A DNA stretch of 64,000 nt from Lachnospiraceae bacterium AC2029 (lineage in GTDB: Bacteria > Bacillota > Clostridia > Lachnospirales > Lachnospiraceae), in the NCBI GenBank assembly GCA_000703065.1, contig JNLK01000001.1, forward strand, positions 1,426,001 through 1,490,000, in the 5' to 3' direction. The translations under genes were made by a program, and so were the position numbers. Below are positions 43,954 through 52,527 of this stretch, one piece after another. Every line of letters starts with the position of its first letter. Within the stretch, counting starts at the first letter, position 1. Below the pieces are notes generated by a model. It had not been told where the DNA came from. It did no database searches and saw nothing but the letters and a program-made list of their open reading frames with translations.

Positions 43954-44580
43954 AAACCCAAGCTTGTCGTTCACCAGGATCACATGGATCCTTCCCTTGT
44001 GGCGGGAGAACCGGGTGATCAGGAACTGGCAGCAAATGGTATCCGGCGACTTGCAGTTCATGCAGGAGCCTGTCTTTGCACAGGGCGTATCAAGGCCGAA
44101 ACGCTGGGCGTTAATGGGCGCTGCCACATTTCTCGCACGCTTCATGGCGCCGTCCAGATCATCGCAGACCTTATTCATGCCAACGATAAAGAGCACCTGC
44201 TTCGGGCCCTGCGCTATGGCGGACACCCGGTTGGAGTTGCCGTCGATATTCACCAGCTCGCCGTCCTCGGTCATGGCGTTCACGCTGGAAAGGAAGAAGT
44301 CCGCGTCATAGGCAGCCAGCATGGCAGCGCGCTTATCCTCCATTTTGTCACGGTCGATGAAGTTGTAATTTCCGTCCTTCAGGGCGTCCACCAGACCGAT
44401 CTCACGGGCGCTCATGCATCCGCCCATGGTGACGCTGGCACCCTCCGGGATCAGCTCCAGAACCTTTGCCAGAGCCTCCTCCGCATTTGCCGCATAGTAG
44501 CCGGTCATGTTGCGGGATTCAAGTCCTTTTATCACTTTCCTTGCCAGAAGCTCGTTTCTTTTCACTTCATTTTCATTCAT
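43951..44580 (-). CDS. LUD-domain protein (LutC/YkgG-like)
   Basis: This protein of about 209 residues starts MNENEVKRNELLARKVIKGL at ATG 44580, after GGAAGGAG. Conserved blocks are VTMGGCMSAREIGLVDALK, DADFFLSSVNAMTEDGELVNIDGNSNRVSAIAQGPKQVLFIVGMNKV and a cysteine-rich tail (DTPCAKTGSCMNCKSPDTICC). The family includes a lactate-utilisation subunit, but LutA and LutB are absent here, so a lactate role is not shown. The stop TAA lies in a family A repeat. Confidence 0.88.
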   Translation of the reverse strand: MNENEVKRNELLARKVIKGLESRNMTGYYAANAEEALAKVLELIPEGASVTMGGCMSAREIGLVDALKDGNYNFIDRDKMEDKRAAMLAAYDADFFLSSVNAMTEDGELVNIDGNSNRVSAIAQGPKQVLFIVGMNKVCDDLDGAMKRARNVAAPINAQRFGLDTPCAKTGSCMNCKSPDTICCQFLITRFSRHKGRIHVILVNDKLGF

Positions 44581-44829
44581 ATCGATCACTCCTTCCGATT
44601 TTAACCATTTTGGTAAATGCATTTTTTTCTATATTGTGTATACTGTAGTTGTGTAACCTAATATTTCCCCTGAGGACCCTGGCGCATCCATCGTTGGGGT
44701 TCTTTCAATTTCCGGACTTTTTCGACCGATACAGCATCCTGCGTCTCTGCAGGTTATCACCGGATTTCTGTCTTCTGTATCCTTTTTTCCCTGCATCCCT
44801 TTTTTCGTGTATTCCTGTTTTCCTCTCTG

Positions 44830-45414
44830 TCATCCCCTGCTTAGGAACAGTTTATAGATCAGATACCCCGCCAGCGCACCCAATGTGTTTGCGATCAGGT
44901 CATCCACGTCGAAGCATCCACGCTTCGTGATCAGCTGTGCCAGTTCAATGACCAGCGAACCCAGGAGTCCCATCGGAAGAATGATGAACCAGCGTCGGGC
45001 GAACTTTACCAGCGTCGGCAGCAGATAGCCGAACGGGATGAAAAGCAATACATTTGCGATCAGTGCGTAAAGATTGGAGCGGTCCACCACCGTAAACCAG
45101 CCGTCGCTCCAACCGATGGCGTTGCGGATGGTCTGAAACGGCGTGGTCATCGTGATCCGCTCTGCGCCCGCGGACCGGACCAGAAGCGTGAAATAAAGGA
45201 CGATAAAAATGTATGCGATGGTCACCGGCCAGGCTGTCTTCCGGTTGATCCTGAGAAGGATCAGCGTCAGGAGGATGAAGCCGATGGACAGCAGAACCTC
45301 CGCGCCGCCCTGCGAACCCGGAAAGAGGGTCCATACCGGATCATATAATATCGTATGAATTTGAGGTTGGATCGACAATAGCAAAACTCTGTACACCTTC
45401 CGAAACAATTTCAC
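44830..45414 (-). CDS. VanZ-like family membrane protein
   Basis: This 194-residue protein has about five hydrophobic helices. The VanZ core is NVLLFIPFGYLLPTLVKF, then ELAQLITKRGCFDVDDLIANTLGALAGYLIY. Translation starts at GTG 45414 with only a weak site (AGGCGG). VanZ itself contributes to teicoplanin resistance; most chromosomal relatives have no known function and no van genes are nearby. A 249-base gap to the LUD gene shows nothing recognisable. Confidence 0.85.
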   Translation of the reverse strand: MKLFRKVYRVLLLSIQPQIHTILYDPVWTLFPGSQGGAEVLLSIGFILLTLILLRINRKTAWPVTIAYIFIVLYFTLLVRSAGAERITMTTPFQTIRNAIGWSDGWFTVVDRSNLYALIANVLLFIPFGYLLPTLVKFARRWFIILPMGLLGSLVIELAQLITKRGCFDVDDLIANTLGALAGYLIYKLFLSRG

Positions 45415-45477
45415 GGCAACGCCGCCTATTCAGTAAACCACATTTCCGGATGTAAATCAACGTGATTTTGTGAATCG

Positions 45478-45541
45478 GGAGGGACAGGTGCGATCGATGG
45501 GGGACGGTTCTGGTTTGATCAGAACCGTCCCCGATTTGCAG
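45478..45541. repeat. Family B palindrome
   Basis: GGGGACGGTTCTG and CAGAACCGTCCCC form a 13-bp stem around TTTGAT-type loop sequence, flanked by GGGACAGGTGCGATCGATG and GATTTGCAGGT. It lies between the VanZ-like and cell-wall protein genes. Confidence 0.9.
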
Positions 45542-45612
45542 GTCCGGCACCGCGTCGATTCCGTCCATCCGGGGACAGGCGTGAAGAGGTGCGGCATTTA
45601 CGCCATAAGCAT

Positions 45613-45654
45613 ATCGGCCCGGCAAAGCACCATAAGATACTTTGCCGGGCCGAT
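45613..45654 (-). terminator. Strong hairpin after the cell-wall repeat protein
   Basis: ATCGGCCCGGCAAAG pairs perfectly with CTTTGCCGGGCCGAT around a 12-base loop, about 35 bases past the stop. No U-run follows; the stem strength suggests 3'-end formation or transcript protection. A GGGACGGTTCTTTCGTCA stretch lies between it and the stop. Confidence 0.55.
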
Positions 45655-45690
45655 CGTGTCTATGACGAAAGAACCGTCCCTACATTTTCA

Positions 45691-48600
45691 TTAGAATGAT
45701 CTGAAGTAGTAGATCTTTCCGTCGATCTTATGAACACCGGTGTACCGACGTCCATCCGCGCCGAAGTATGCCCACTCTTCATCCACGATCTTCCATACAT
45801 TACGAAGGATCACTCCGTTCTTGTCTGTATAGTAGCTGTCATAGAAACCGTTCACCACCAGCTGTCCGTTGTAATCGAAAAGGTAGGTCTTTCCACCGAC
45901 TGTAAATCTGCCGGTCACGGGTGATCCGCTCAGGAAGTAATACCATTTTCCGCCCAGCTGGAGCCAGCCGTTCTTCTGACGGTTTGTAAATGTCTTCACC
46001 AGTGCGCCGCTTCCTGCGAACTGATGGAGCGTTCCGTTGATCAGACGATACCCTGTTGCCATTCCTTCCTCATCGAAGTAATAGGTCTTGCCTCCGGTGG
46101 TAAGCCATCCGGTGATCGCCCGTCCGTTCTTACCGAAATAATACCATTTCTTGTTGATCTGCTGCCAGCCGCTATAACTGGTCACCGCCACGCCGTTCTT
46201 GTTGTAATAGAACCCGGTTAAGGTTTCATCGAGTCCCCATTGATCATAATCGAATGGCAAGCCGTTCATGAAAAGACTGTCGTCCCAGTTATTAAAACCG
46301 TATATGCTGTTTCCAAGCTTGACATTGCCTTCTGCAAACACTGCGTCCTTGAAGTAATACCACTTACTTCCCACCTGGATCCAGCCTTCCTTCGGCTTCC
46401 GGCCGAGTGTCTTTACCAGCGCGCCTTCATCATTGAAAATGTACCAGATTCCATCGATCAGCCTGGGGCCTGTAACTCTGTAATAATACTCGAAATAATA
46501 CCATTTTCCGGAAATCTGAACCCACTCATTATTTGCGAGTTTGGAATTCTTCTTCACGTAACGACCTTCAATAATTGTAACGGTATTTCCGGTTGTCTTC
46601 TTGATCACGGTCTTGACCCAACCCGCATTCTTCTGATATTCACCGGTATTTCCTACGTAGTATCCGTCCGGAGTTACCGAATTCCGGAGCATAATGCCAT
46701 CCTGAATGTAATAGTTTCCTACCCAGCCATTGTAATCCTTCCCGTTTTTCCGGTAATGATAGCCGCCTCCAAAGAGAGTCCATCCGTCTCCGGGCTTTTT
46801 GGTTCCGGTCACAACGCCGTCTTTATTGATCGTATAGTATGTCCCGTTTTCCTCATAGTCTTCCATGCAGAGAGCACCGTCATATCGGAACATATATTTC
46901 TTGCCACCGATGGTCTGAATTCCGCTCTTATATACCGAGTGTGTAGACGGATTCACATAATACCACAGGCCATTCATCTGATACCATCCGGACTGGATCC
47001 TTGCTCCGGTGAGGCCATATAAATAGACCTTCTCACCATCGGACTCATAGTCCGTATAACGGAGATTTGTCATCATGCGACCTTCATAAAAATAATAGAA
47101 CGCATTTCCGACCTTCATTCTTCCCTCTGCGGGAACTCCGTTCTTCATGTAGTAATAATCACTGTTCAGATTGGTCCAGCCGTTCTTATTTAACTTTCCA
47201 TAATATACGCCGTCCTTATCATACAGATTGTAGCTGCTGCCAACCTTTACAACTCCCGTTTCCTTATAGCCTTCCTTATCGAAGTAATAGGACTTTCCAC
47301 CGATCTTCATGCTTCCGGTTGCAAGCGCGCCTGAAGCTGTAGCATAACTCTTCCGGCCACTAACCCATGCACTCTTGATGAGAGTTCCGTCCTGATCGAA
47401 CGCATATCTCTTATCCTTGATCACGCTTACTCCGGTTCTGTAAGCATATCCGTCACTGCCGAAATAATACGACTTACCGGACACGGTCTTCCATGTATTC
47501 TTGACAGGCTTTCCGTTGGAAAGATAGACCATCCTGATTCTGGAGGCGTCCTCATAGAAGAAACCACTCTTCTGAATGGTCTGAAGCTGTCCGTTTTCCT
47601 TGGCGAAGTAGAACTTATCCCCGTCCTTAACATAGGTATTTCTGAGAGCCACACCGTTCTTGAAGTAGTATTTCTTTCCGCCGACCGTGGCAACACCCAC
47701 CGGAGAAGCTCCCTTTGCGCCATAATAGCAATAATAGTACCAGCTGTTCACATACAGTGCTCCGCCCTTTTTCGCGCGATAAAACCGATCTACATATTCC
47801 TCTTTTTCAACGTCGTATGTGCTTATTCCGAACCCTTCATCATCAAGCATCCTGCCGTAATAATTGAATCCGTAATATGCCGATCCGATCTTTTCAACCC
47901 GATTTCTGAGCAGCTCGTTGTTCTTCGCATAATAATATCTTCCGTCAACCTTGGTCCACTTATTATTCGGAATGCGAACTGCCACTCCCGACTTGGCAAT
48001 GACATAGGGAAGCCCGTTTATCGTTTCCGTTGTATCGGAGGCCATTTCCCCATCATAATAGAAATAGTAATTCTTATTGTCGATCTTCTGCAGCCCACGT
48101 GCAGCTACGCCGCCTTTTCCGTAATAGAAATATCTGATCACGCCTGAGTATCTTCCGCCGTCATTATACCAGGTGTTAACGTACAGCGCACCGCCTGCCT
48201 TGGCCCGGTAATATCGGTCCTCACCTGAATACGTCTTGGGATCATAATAATACATGCTGAAACTCATATCGTCATACATCATGCCCCAACTGTTGAATCC
48301 ATAGTAGGCGTTCCCGATCTTTTCAACGGTGTTTCTCAGAGCCTCTCCGTTTTTGATGTAATAGTACTTTCCGTAGGCTTCATACCATCCGGTCTTCTTG
48401 GAGCCCAGCTTCTTTGCAACGCCCTCTTCATCCGAAGCGTACCATACACCATTCACCTTCAGAATGGCGTTAGACAAAAGCGAACCGTCACTGAAAAGAT
48501 AGTTCTTCCCGCTGATCGTCAGCAGTCCGTCAGCGCCTTTTCCTCCGGCGCCATAGTACTCCCATGAGCTCCAGCTCTGATACCATGCATTTACATAGAG

Positions 48601-49995
48601 CTTTCCGCTCTTTGCCGCACGATATCTGTAACTTCTGTCTGCCTTCTGATCATACAACCATGTAGAACCGTCAGAAAGCATCGCTCCATTTGACTGGAAG
48701 AGATAATAACTTCCGTCAATCTTCAGAACCGAATTCTTGACCACAGATTTATTCTTTACGTAAAGATCAATGGTTTCTCCATCAAGCTTTATGGTCATCC
48801 AGCCATTTACAAGCGGCTTGCTCTGGGTGACCTCTCCTTCAGAATCGGTCACATACAGCTTACCGTCGAATTCCGTCATCTCATTTCTGATAGCCCCTCC
48901 ATAGCTGTCAAAGAGGTAGGTTACGCCGTCCAGCGTGTGCGGTCCTTCGGAAATGGCCGAACCGTCGTCTGTGAAATACCTTCTTTCACCATAGTCGGTA
49001 TAGTACCATTCATTGCGGTAAAGACTTCCGTCCCCCCTTGGCAGATAATGCTTGTCGTTCAGAGTGAATTCATAGTCATACAGATCTCCTTGCCAATCGT
49101 ATCCGTACAGGTTGTAGTTGAACTCAACGATTATATTCTCAACTCGTTTGTAATCATCGCCATAGTAATTCTGAGGACGGGAATTATCAAACCAGGGTTC
49201 ATTCCGATAAAGTGTTCCGTCCGCTTTTGCTCTGTAATAATCATAATTCCCGCTGGAGGTATTATATATGCCGAAATCCTGATCCTTGTATATATGACCA
49301 TAATCATCGAAACCGTACATCTGGCCGTCAAGCTCAACCAGACACTCCTGGGCCCTGGCCCCGTCGGCAAGGTAATACCGATCATACTCATCCCATTCTT
49401 CGCGATACAGAATTCCACTTTCCTTCGCAAGATAAGTTTGATTAACACCTAAAGAGGAATTGTAGAATGAAAACTCCGTATCGGTATACACGTAGCCGTT
49501 CCAGTCGAAACCGTACAGGTCTCCGTCGATCTCGTAAACCGTTGCATAAAGCGGATCTCCGTCAACGTAATACTGTGTATGCTCTTCGTTCCAGCCGTTT
49601 TGAGTTTCATCGTCCTGGGTTGCTCCGAGCAGCGAGGAATCCTTGCCGGAATCGTCCTGCTGTTCCTGAGTTTCCTGCTCCTGAGTATCCTGAGACTGTG
49701 TCTCGTCCTGCTGGTCATCCTTCTGTCCGTCGTCCTGCTGGTCCCCCTGCTGTCCGTCCTGCTGGTCGTCCTTCTGTCCGTCGTCCTGCTGGTCTCCCTG
49801 CTGTCCGTCCTGCTGCTCTCCCTGCTGTTCTCCCTGCTGTCCGTCGCTTTGTCCGGCATCCTGTTCCGTTGTCACACCCGAATCCGGATCCTGATCCGGC
49901 TCGGCAGCATGCACAGAAAGCCCGGACAGTGAAACCGTCCCGGAGAGAGCCAAAAGCAGGGCAGCCCGCTTCCATTTGCTCATGTGTTTCTGCAT
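45691..49995 (-). CDS. Secreted cell-wall-binding repeat protein
   Basis: This 1434-residue protein has a signal peptide (KWKRAALLLALSGTVSLSG, probable cut after VHA). A low-complexity Gln/Asp/Gly region follows at about 32-118, then some 1300 residues of aromatic, Gly-rich repeats of the choline/glucan-binding type (units such as GWYQMNGLWYYVNP, GKTYYFDEEGMATG). I see no enzymatic domain, sortase motif or transmembrane tail. It starts at ATG 49995 after GGGGGG. An adhesin or wall-attached scaffold is inferred. The DNA for the Gln/Asp region is itself a tandem CTGCTGGTC-type repeat prone to length change. Confidence 0.85.
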   Translation of the reverse strand: MQKHMSKWKRAALLLALSGTVSLSGLSVHAAEPDQDPDSGVTTEQDAGQSDGQQGEQQGEQQDGQQGDQQDDGQKDDQQDGQQGDQQDDGQKDDQQDETQSQDTQEQETQEQQDDSGKDSSLLGATQDDETQNGWNEEHTQYYVDGDPLYATVYEIDGDLYGFDWNGYVYTDTEFSFYNSSLGVNQTYLAKESGILYREEWDEYDRYYLADGARAQECLVELDGQMYGFDDYGHIYKDQDFGIYNTSSGNYDYYRAKADGTLYRNEPWFDNSRPQNYYGDDYKRVENIIVEFNYNLYGYDWQGDLYDYEFTLNDKHYLPRGDGSLYRNEWYYTDYGERRYFTDDGSAISEGPHTLDGVTYLFDSYGGAIRNEMTEFDGKLYVTDSEGEVTQSKPLVNGWMTIKLDGETIDLYVKNKSVVKNSVLKIDGSYYLFQSNGAMLSDGSTWLYDQKADRSYRYRAAKSGKLYVNAWYQSWSSWEYYGAGGKGADGLLTISGKNYLFSDGSLLSNAILKVNGVWYASDEEGVAKKLGSKKTGWYEAYGKYYYIKNGEALRNTVEKIGNAYYGFNSWGMMYDDMSFSMYYYDPKTYSGEDRYYRAKAGGALYVNTWYNDGGRYSGVIRYFYYGKGGVAARGLQKIDNKNYYFYYDGEMASDTTETINGLPYVIAKSGVAVRIPNNKWTKVDGRYYYAKNNELLRNRVEKIGSAYYGFNYYGRMLDDEGFGISTYDVEKEEYVDRFYRAKKGGALYVNSWYYYCYYGAKGASPVGVATVGGKKYYFKNGVALRNTYVKDGDKFYFAKENGQLQTIQKSGFFYEDASRIRMVYLSNGKPVKNTWKTVSGKSYYFGSDGYAYRTGVSVIKDKRYAFDQDGTLIKSAWVSGRKSYATASGALATGSMKIGGKSYYFDKEGYKETGVVKVGSSYNLYDKDGVYYGKLNKNGWTNLNSDYYYMKNGVPAEGRMKVGNAFYYFYEGRMMTNLRYTDYESDGEKVYLYGLTGARIQSGWYQMNGLWYYVNPSTHSVYKSGIQTIGGKKYMFRYDGALCMEDYEENGTYYTINKDGVVTGTKKPGDGWTLFGGGYHYRKNGKDYNGWVGNYYIQDGIMLRNSVTPDGYYVGNTGEYQKNAGWVKTVIKKTTGNTVTIIEGRYVKKNSKLANNEWVQISGKWYYFEYYYRVTGPRLIDGIWYIFNDEGALVKTLGRKPKEGWIQVGSKWYYFKDAVFAEGNVKLGNSIYGFNNWDDSLFMNGLPFDYDQWGLDETLTGFYYNKNGVAVTSYSGWQQINKKWYYFGKNGRAITGWLTTGGKTYYFDEEGMATGYRLINGTLHQFAGSGALVKTFTNRQKNGWLQLGGKWYYFLSGSPVTGRFTVGGKTYLFDYNGQLVVNGFYDSYYTDKNGVILRNVWKIVDEEWAYFGADGRRYTGVHKIDGKIYYFRSF

Positions 49996-50079
49996 GTTAA
50001 CCCCCCTTTATAAAATATTAAAGATGTTATTATTGTATCACTTTCAGGGACGGAAAACAACGCAAACCCCAGTCAATTC

Positions 50080-50225
50080 GGGGACAGGTCTGATCGATGG
50101 GGGACGGTCGATGAGGGACGGTTCTGGTTTGATCAGAACCGTCCCCGATTTGCAGGGACAGGTCTGATCAATGGGGGACAGGTGTGAACGACCAGGGACG
50201 GTTCTGATCAAATCAGAACCGTCCC
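50080..50225. repeat. Family B palindromes, two copies
   Basis: Two hairpins (50115-50145 and 50195-50225) read GGGACGGTTCTG...CAGAACCGTCCC and share flanks GGGGACAGGTCTGATC. The second ends exactly at the IS4 element. Together with the start of the element they fill the gap upstream of the transposase. Confidence 0.9.
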
Positions 50226-50276
50226 AATGTCATTTAGATAAGAAATATCTCCATCAATAACACAATATACTATCAA

Positions 50277-50307
50277 AATCAGAGGTGAAAAAACCTCTGA
50301 TTTTTTT
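50277..50307 (+). terminator. Terminator inside the left end of the IS element
   Basis: AATCAGAGGT pairs with ACCTCTGATT and is followed by a run of T. It faces inward transcription from outside and probably shields the transposase gene from read-through. Confidence 0.75.
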
Positions 50308-50394
50308 GCGCTTTTTTTGCAAAAAAAGCTTGACAAATCGCCGAAAATGTGCGGCGCCGCCTGATTATAGAGTTCTTTTTTGGGAGGTGCCGTC

Positions 50395-51705
50395 ATGTCA
50401 CACATTTCTGCTGAACAGATTAAAAAATCTCTGTTTTCTTCGATCGATTCGTTGCTGGATCGTCGCGATGAATTCCTTTATAACCCTGAGTCAAGTTTCA
50501 AACGTACTAAGAAAATTTCCTTTTCCCAAACAGTTCTTTTCCCGATGATCGCTGGATCTGATAATGTTGCTACAGAACTGCTGGATTATTTTGGAGAGGA
50601 TAACCTTCCTCTTCCTTCTGCCATGATCCAGCGCAGAAACCAGATCAAACCGGACGCTTTTATAGAACTGTTTGATCAGTTTTCGAAAAAGATACCGGTT
50701 AAGAATACTTTTCACGGCTATCAGTTGGTGGCCTGTGACGGCACAAGACTGAATCTGCCCTATAATCCTTCGGATTCTGATAGTTTTATCCAGTGTATCG
50801 AAGGCCGCAAAGGCATCAACCAAATCCATATGAATGCGCTTTATGACATCCTGAACGACGTGTTCCTGAATGTTGAACTCCAAAATATAAAACAAATGAA
50901 TGAAAAGACTGCATTCTGTAACTTTCTTGATCAGGATAATAGCACGACATCCGGAGCAAAGCGAATCTATATCGCGGATCGCGGTTATGCTTCATATAAC
51001 GACTTTGCCCATGCGATCCATAATAATAAACTATTCCTCATCCGTGTATCTGAAAGCTTTGCAAAGGGCATCTGCAAAGGACGCGTCGACTGGTTAAAAG
51101 ACTCATGTGTTGATGAAAATGTAACTGTTCACATTATCCGTAAAAGAAACCGGATGCTTTACGCGTTGGAGAACCATCACCTTGTGCCCCATGCCAGCTG
51201 TTATGACTATGCGACTAAAGGAACTAATGAATATGATCGGCTGAGTTTCCGGGTTCTCAAATTTCCGGTGGGCGATAACAATACCCCTGAATATATCGTG
51301 ACAAACCTTCCTGCATATGGTTTCTCGTCATCAACGATCAAGGAACTATACCGCCTGCGATGGGGCGAAGAGACTGCTTTTCGCCATCTGAAATATGCTG
51401 GAAACATGGTTCATATTCATTCATTAAAGAGAGCATTTCTCATACAGGAAATCTATGCAAAACTGACTCTTTACAACTTCTCATCATACCTTGCCTCCGC
51501 GGTTTCGACTCCTATCGAAAGCACGGAGATGTATTCGTATGCGATAAATCATACGCAGATGCAGAAGATTGTTATTCGATTTATAAAGGGAATCATAGAA
51601 GATGTAGGTGCCCTGATATCCAGGTTTAGAGTACCGATCCGATTGGGTCGTAAATATGAAAGAAATCTACGACGCCAATCGGCCGATACATTGGCATACA
51701 GATAA
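50395..51705 (+). CDS. IS4-family transposase
   Basis: This 436-residue DDE transposase starts MSHISAEQIKKSLFSSIDSLL at ATG 50395, seven bases after GGAGG. Catalytic parts are VACDGTRLN (first Asp), IYIADRGYASYNDF (second Asp) and YRLRWGEETAFRHLK, which fits the IS4 Y-x2-R-x3-E-x6-K signature with the catalytic Glu. No frameshift or stop is visible. The base composition is more A/T-rich than the flanking genes. Confidence 0.93.
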   Translation: MSHISAEQIKKSLFSSIDSLLDRRDEFLYNPESSFKRTKKISFSQTVLFPMIAGSDNVATELLDYFGEDNLPLPSAMIQRRNQIKPDAFIELFDQFSKKIPVKNTFHGYQLVACDGTRLNLPYNPSDSDSFIQCIEGRKGINQIHMNALYDILNDVFLNVELQNIKQMNEKTAFCNFLDQDNSTTSGAKRIYIADRGYASYNDFAHAIHNNKLFLIRVSESFAKGICKGRVDWLKDSCVDENVTVHIIRKRNRMLYALENHHLVPHASCYDYATKGTNEYDRLSFRVLKFPVGDNNTPEYIVTNLPAYGFSSSTIKELYRLRWGEETAFRHLKYAGNMVHIHSLKRAFLIQEIYAKLTLYNFSSYLASAVSTPIESTEMYSYAINHTQMQKIVIRFIKGIIEDVGALISRFRVPIRLGRKYERNLRRQSADTLAYR

Positions 51706-51733
51706 ACAAACCAACAACTAAATACCCTTTAGT

Positions 51734-51767
51734 AGGCAGCCTCCCCAGACTGCCTGTTTGCCTTTTT
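51734..51767 (+). terminator. Terminator after the transposase
   Basis: AGGCAG pairs with CTGCCT around a 10-base loop, followed by GTTTGCCTTTTT, about 30 bases past the stop. Confidence 0.65.
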
Positions 51768-51910
51768 CAAAAATAAAAGTTTTTGACCGTAAACACGAGA
51801 ACTGGATGTATAACGTGCGGGTTTGTTATAAAATATATAATACACTATTTCGATGCGTTTGCATATCTAAATGACATTGGAACCGTCCCCGAATTGCACG
51901 CAAGTATCAG

Positions 51911-52498
51911 TTACTCCCATTTTTCAATTATCTCTTCCGCTATGATCTTGCGGGATACGCAACGATCCATAGCCTGCTTGCCGATCCTTCGGTGCGCCTC
52001 TTCCTCGGAAATGTGTTCCTTCTCGATCAGCAGGCATTTCGCCTGATTAACGATCCGGAGTTCATTTATCTTCTCTTCCAAAGTGAGCACCTTCTTCTCC
52101 GTGTTCCGGATCTTATCCTGGATCGCACAGAGATGGCGGATGTTTCTTGCCAGCGCACGATTGGTCACCGGCTTCGCCAACACGACAACACCATAGTCGA
52201 TCACGCGGTCCGTCACGTCGTCACATACATCACCCGGTGTCAGGATGAGCGCGCCGGAGGTGTAATGCTCGCACAGATTCAGAACAAAATCCACGCCAAA
52301 ATCATCCGGCAACGGCGCGTTCACAAGAACGACATCATAATGCCGGTTCAGCAGCTCCTGTGCTGCCTGGGCCACACTCTTCCGAACCTCGATCCCACTG
52401 AACCGGCCGTCGGAGATGACCTTCTTCACAAATGTAGTTAACTGTTCTGACGCAGAAACGATCAGGATCGAATACTGGCGCCCGGATCTGTCCTTCAT
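51911..52498 (-). CDS. ANTAR-domain regulator with pseudo-receiver
   Basis: This 195-residue protein has a receiver-like N-terminal domain (YSILIVSASEQLTTFVKKV, then HYDVVLVNAPLPDDFG) in which the phosphorylated Asp position reads Asn. A coiled stretch and a C-terminal ANTAR RNA-binding domain follow (INELRIVNQAKCLLIEKEHISEEEAHRRIGKQAMDRCVSRKIIAEEII). ANTAR proteins bind paired hairpins in leader RNA and prevent termination. It lies 29 bases after the glutamine-synthetase-like gene and probably regulates nitrogen genes. Lacking the Asp, it is unlikely to be switched by standard phosphorylation. Confidence 0.88.
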   Translation of the reverse strand: MKDRSGRQYSILIVSASEQLTTFVKKVISDGRFSGIEVRKSVAQAAQELLNRHYDVVLVNAPLPDDFGVDFVLNLCEHYTSGALILTPGDVCDDVTDRVIDYGVVVLAKPVTNRALARNIRHLCAIQDKIRNTEKKVLTLEEKINELRIVNQAKCLLIEKEHISEEEAHRRIGKQAMDRCVSRKIIAEEIIEKWE

Positions 52499-52527
52499 GC
52501 TTTATCTCACTTTATAACATATACACA

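Larger units (their letters stand above)
50226..51879 (+). mobile_element. IS4-family insertion sequence, apparently complete
   Basis: The element is about 1654 bp. Its ends are inverted repeats: AATGTCATTTAGATA (50226-50240) and TATCTAAATGACATT (51864-51878), plus a matching outer C/G. GAACCGTCCC occurs directly before (50216-50225) and directly after (51880-51889), a 9-10 bp target duplication as expected for IS4. The target was the right arm of a family B palindrome. It encodes one intact transposase, so recent movement is likely. Confidence 0.9.

Noticed and set aside
44581-44829. Small plus-strand frame (44649-44930)
   Set aside because: T/C-rich with no ribosome-binding site; it runs into the antisense of the VanZ-like gene. 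I see no feature in this gap.
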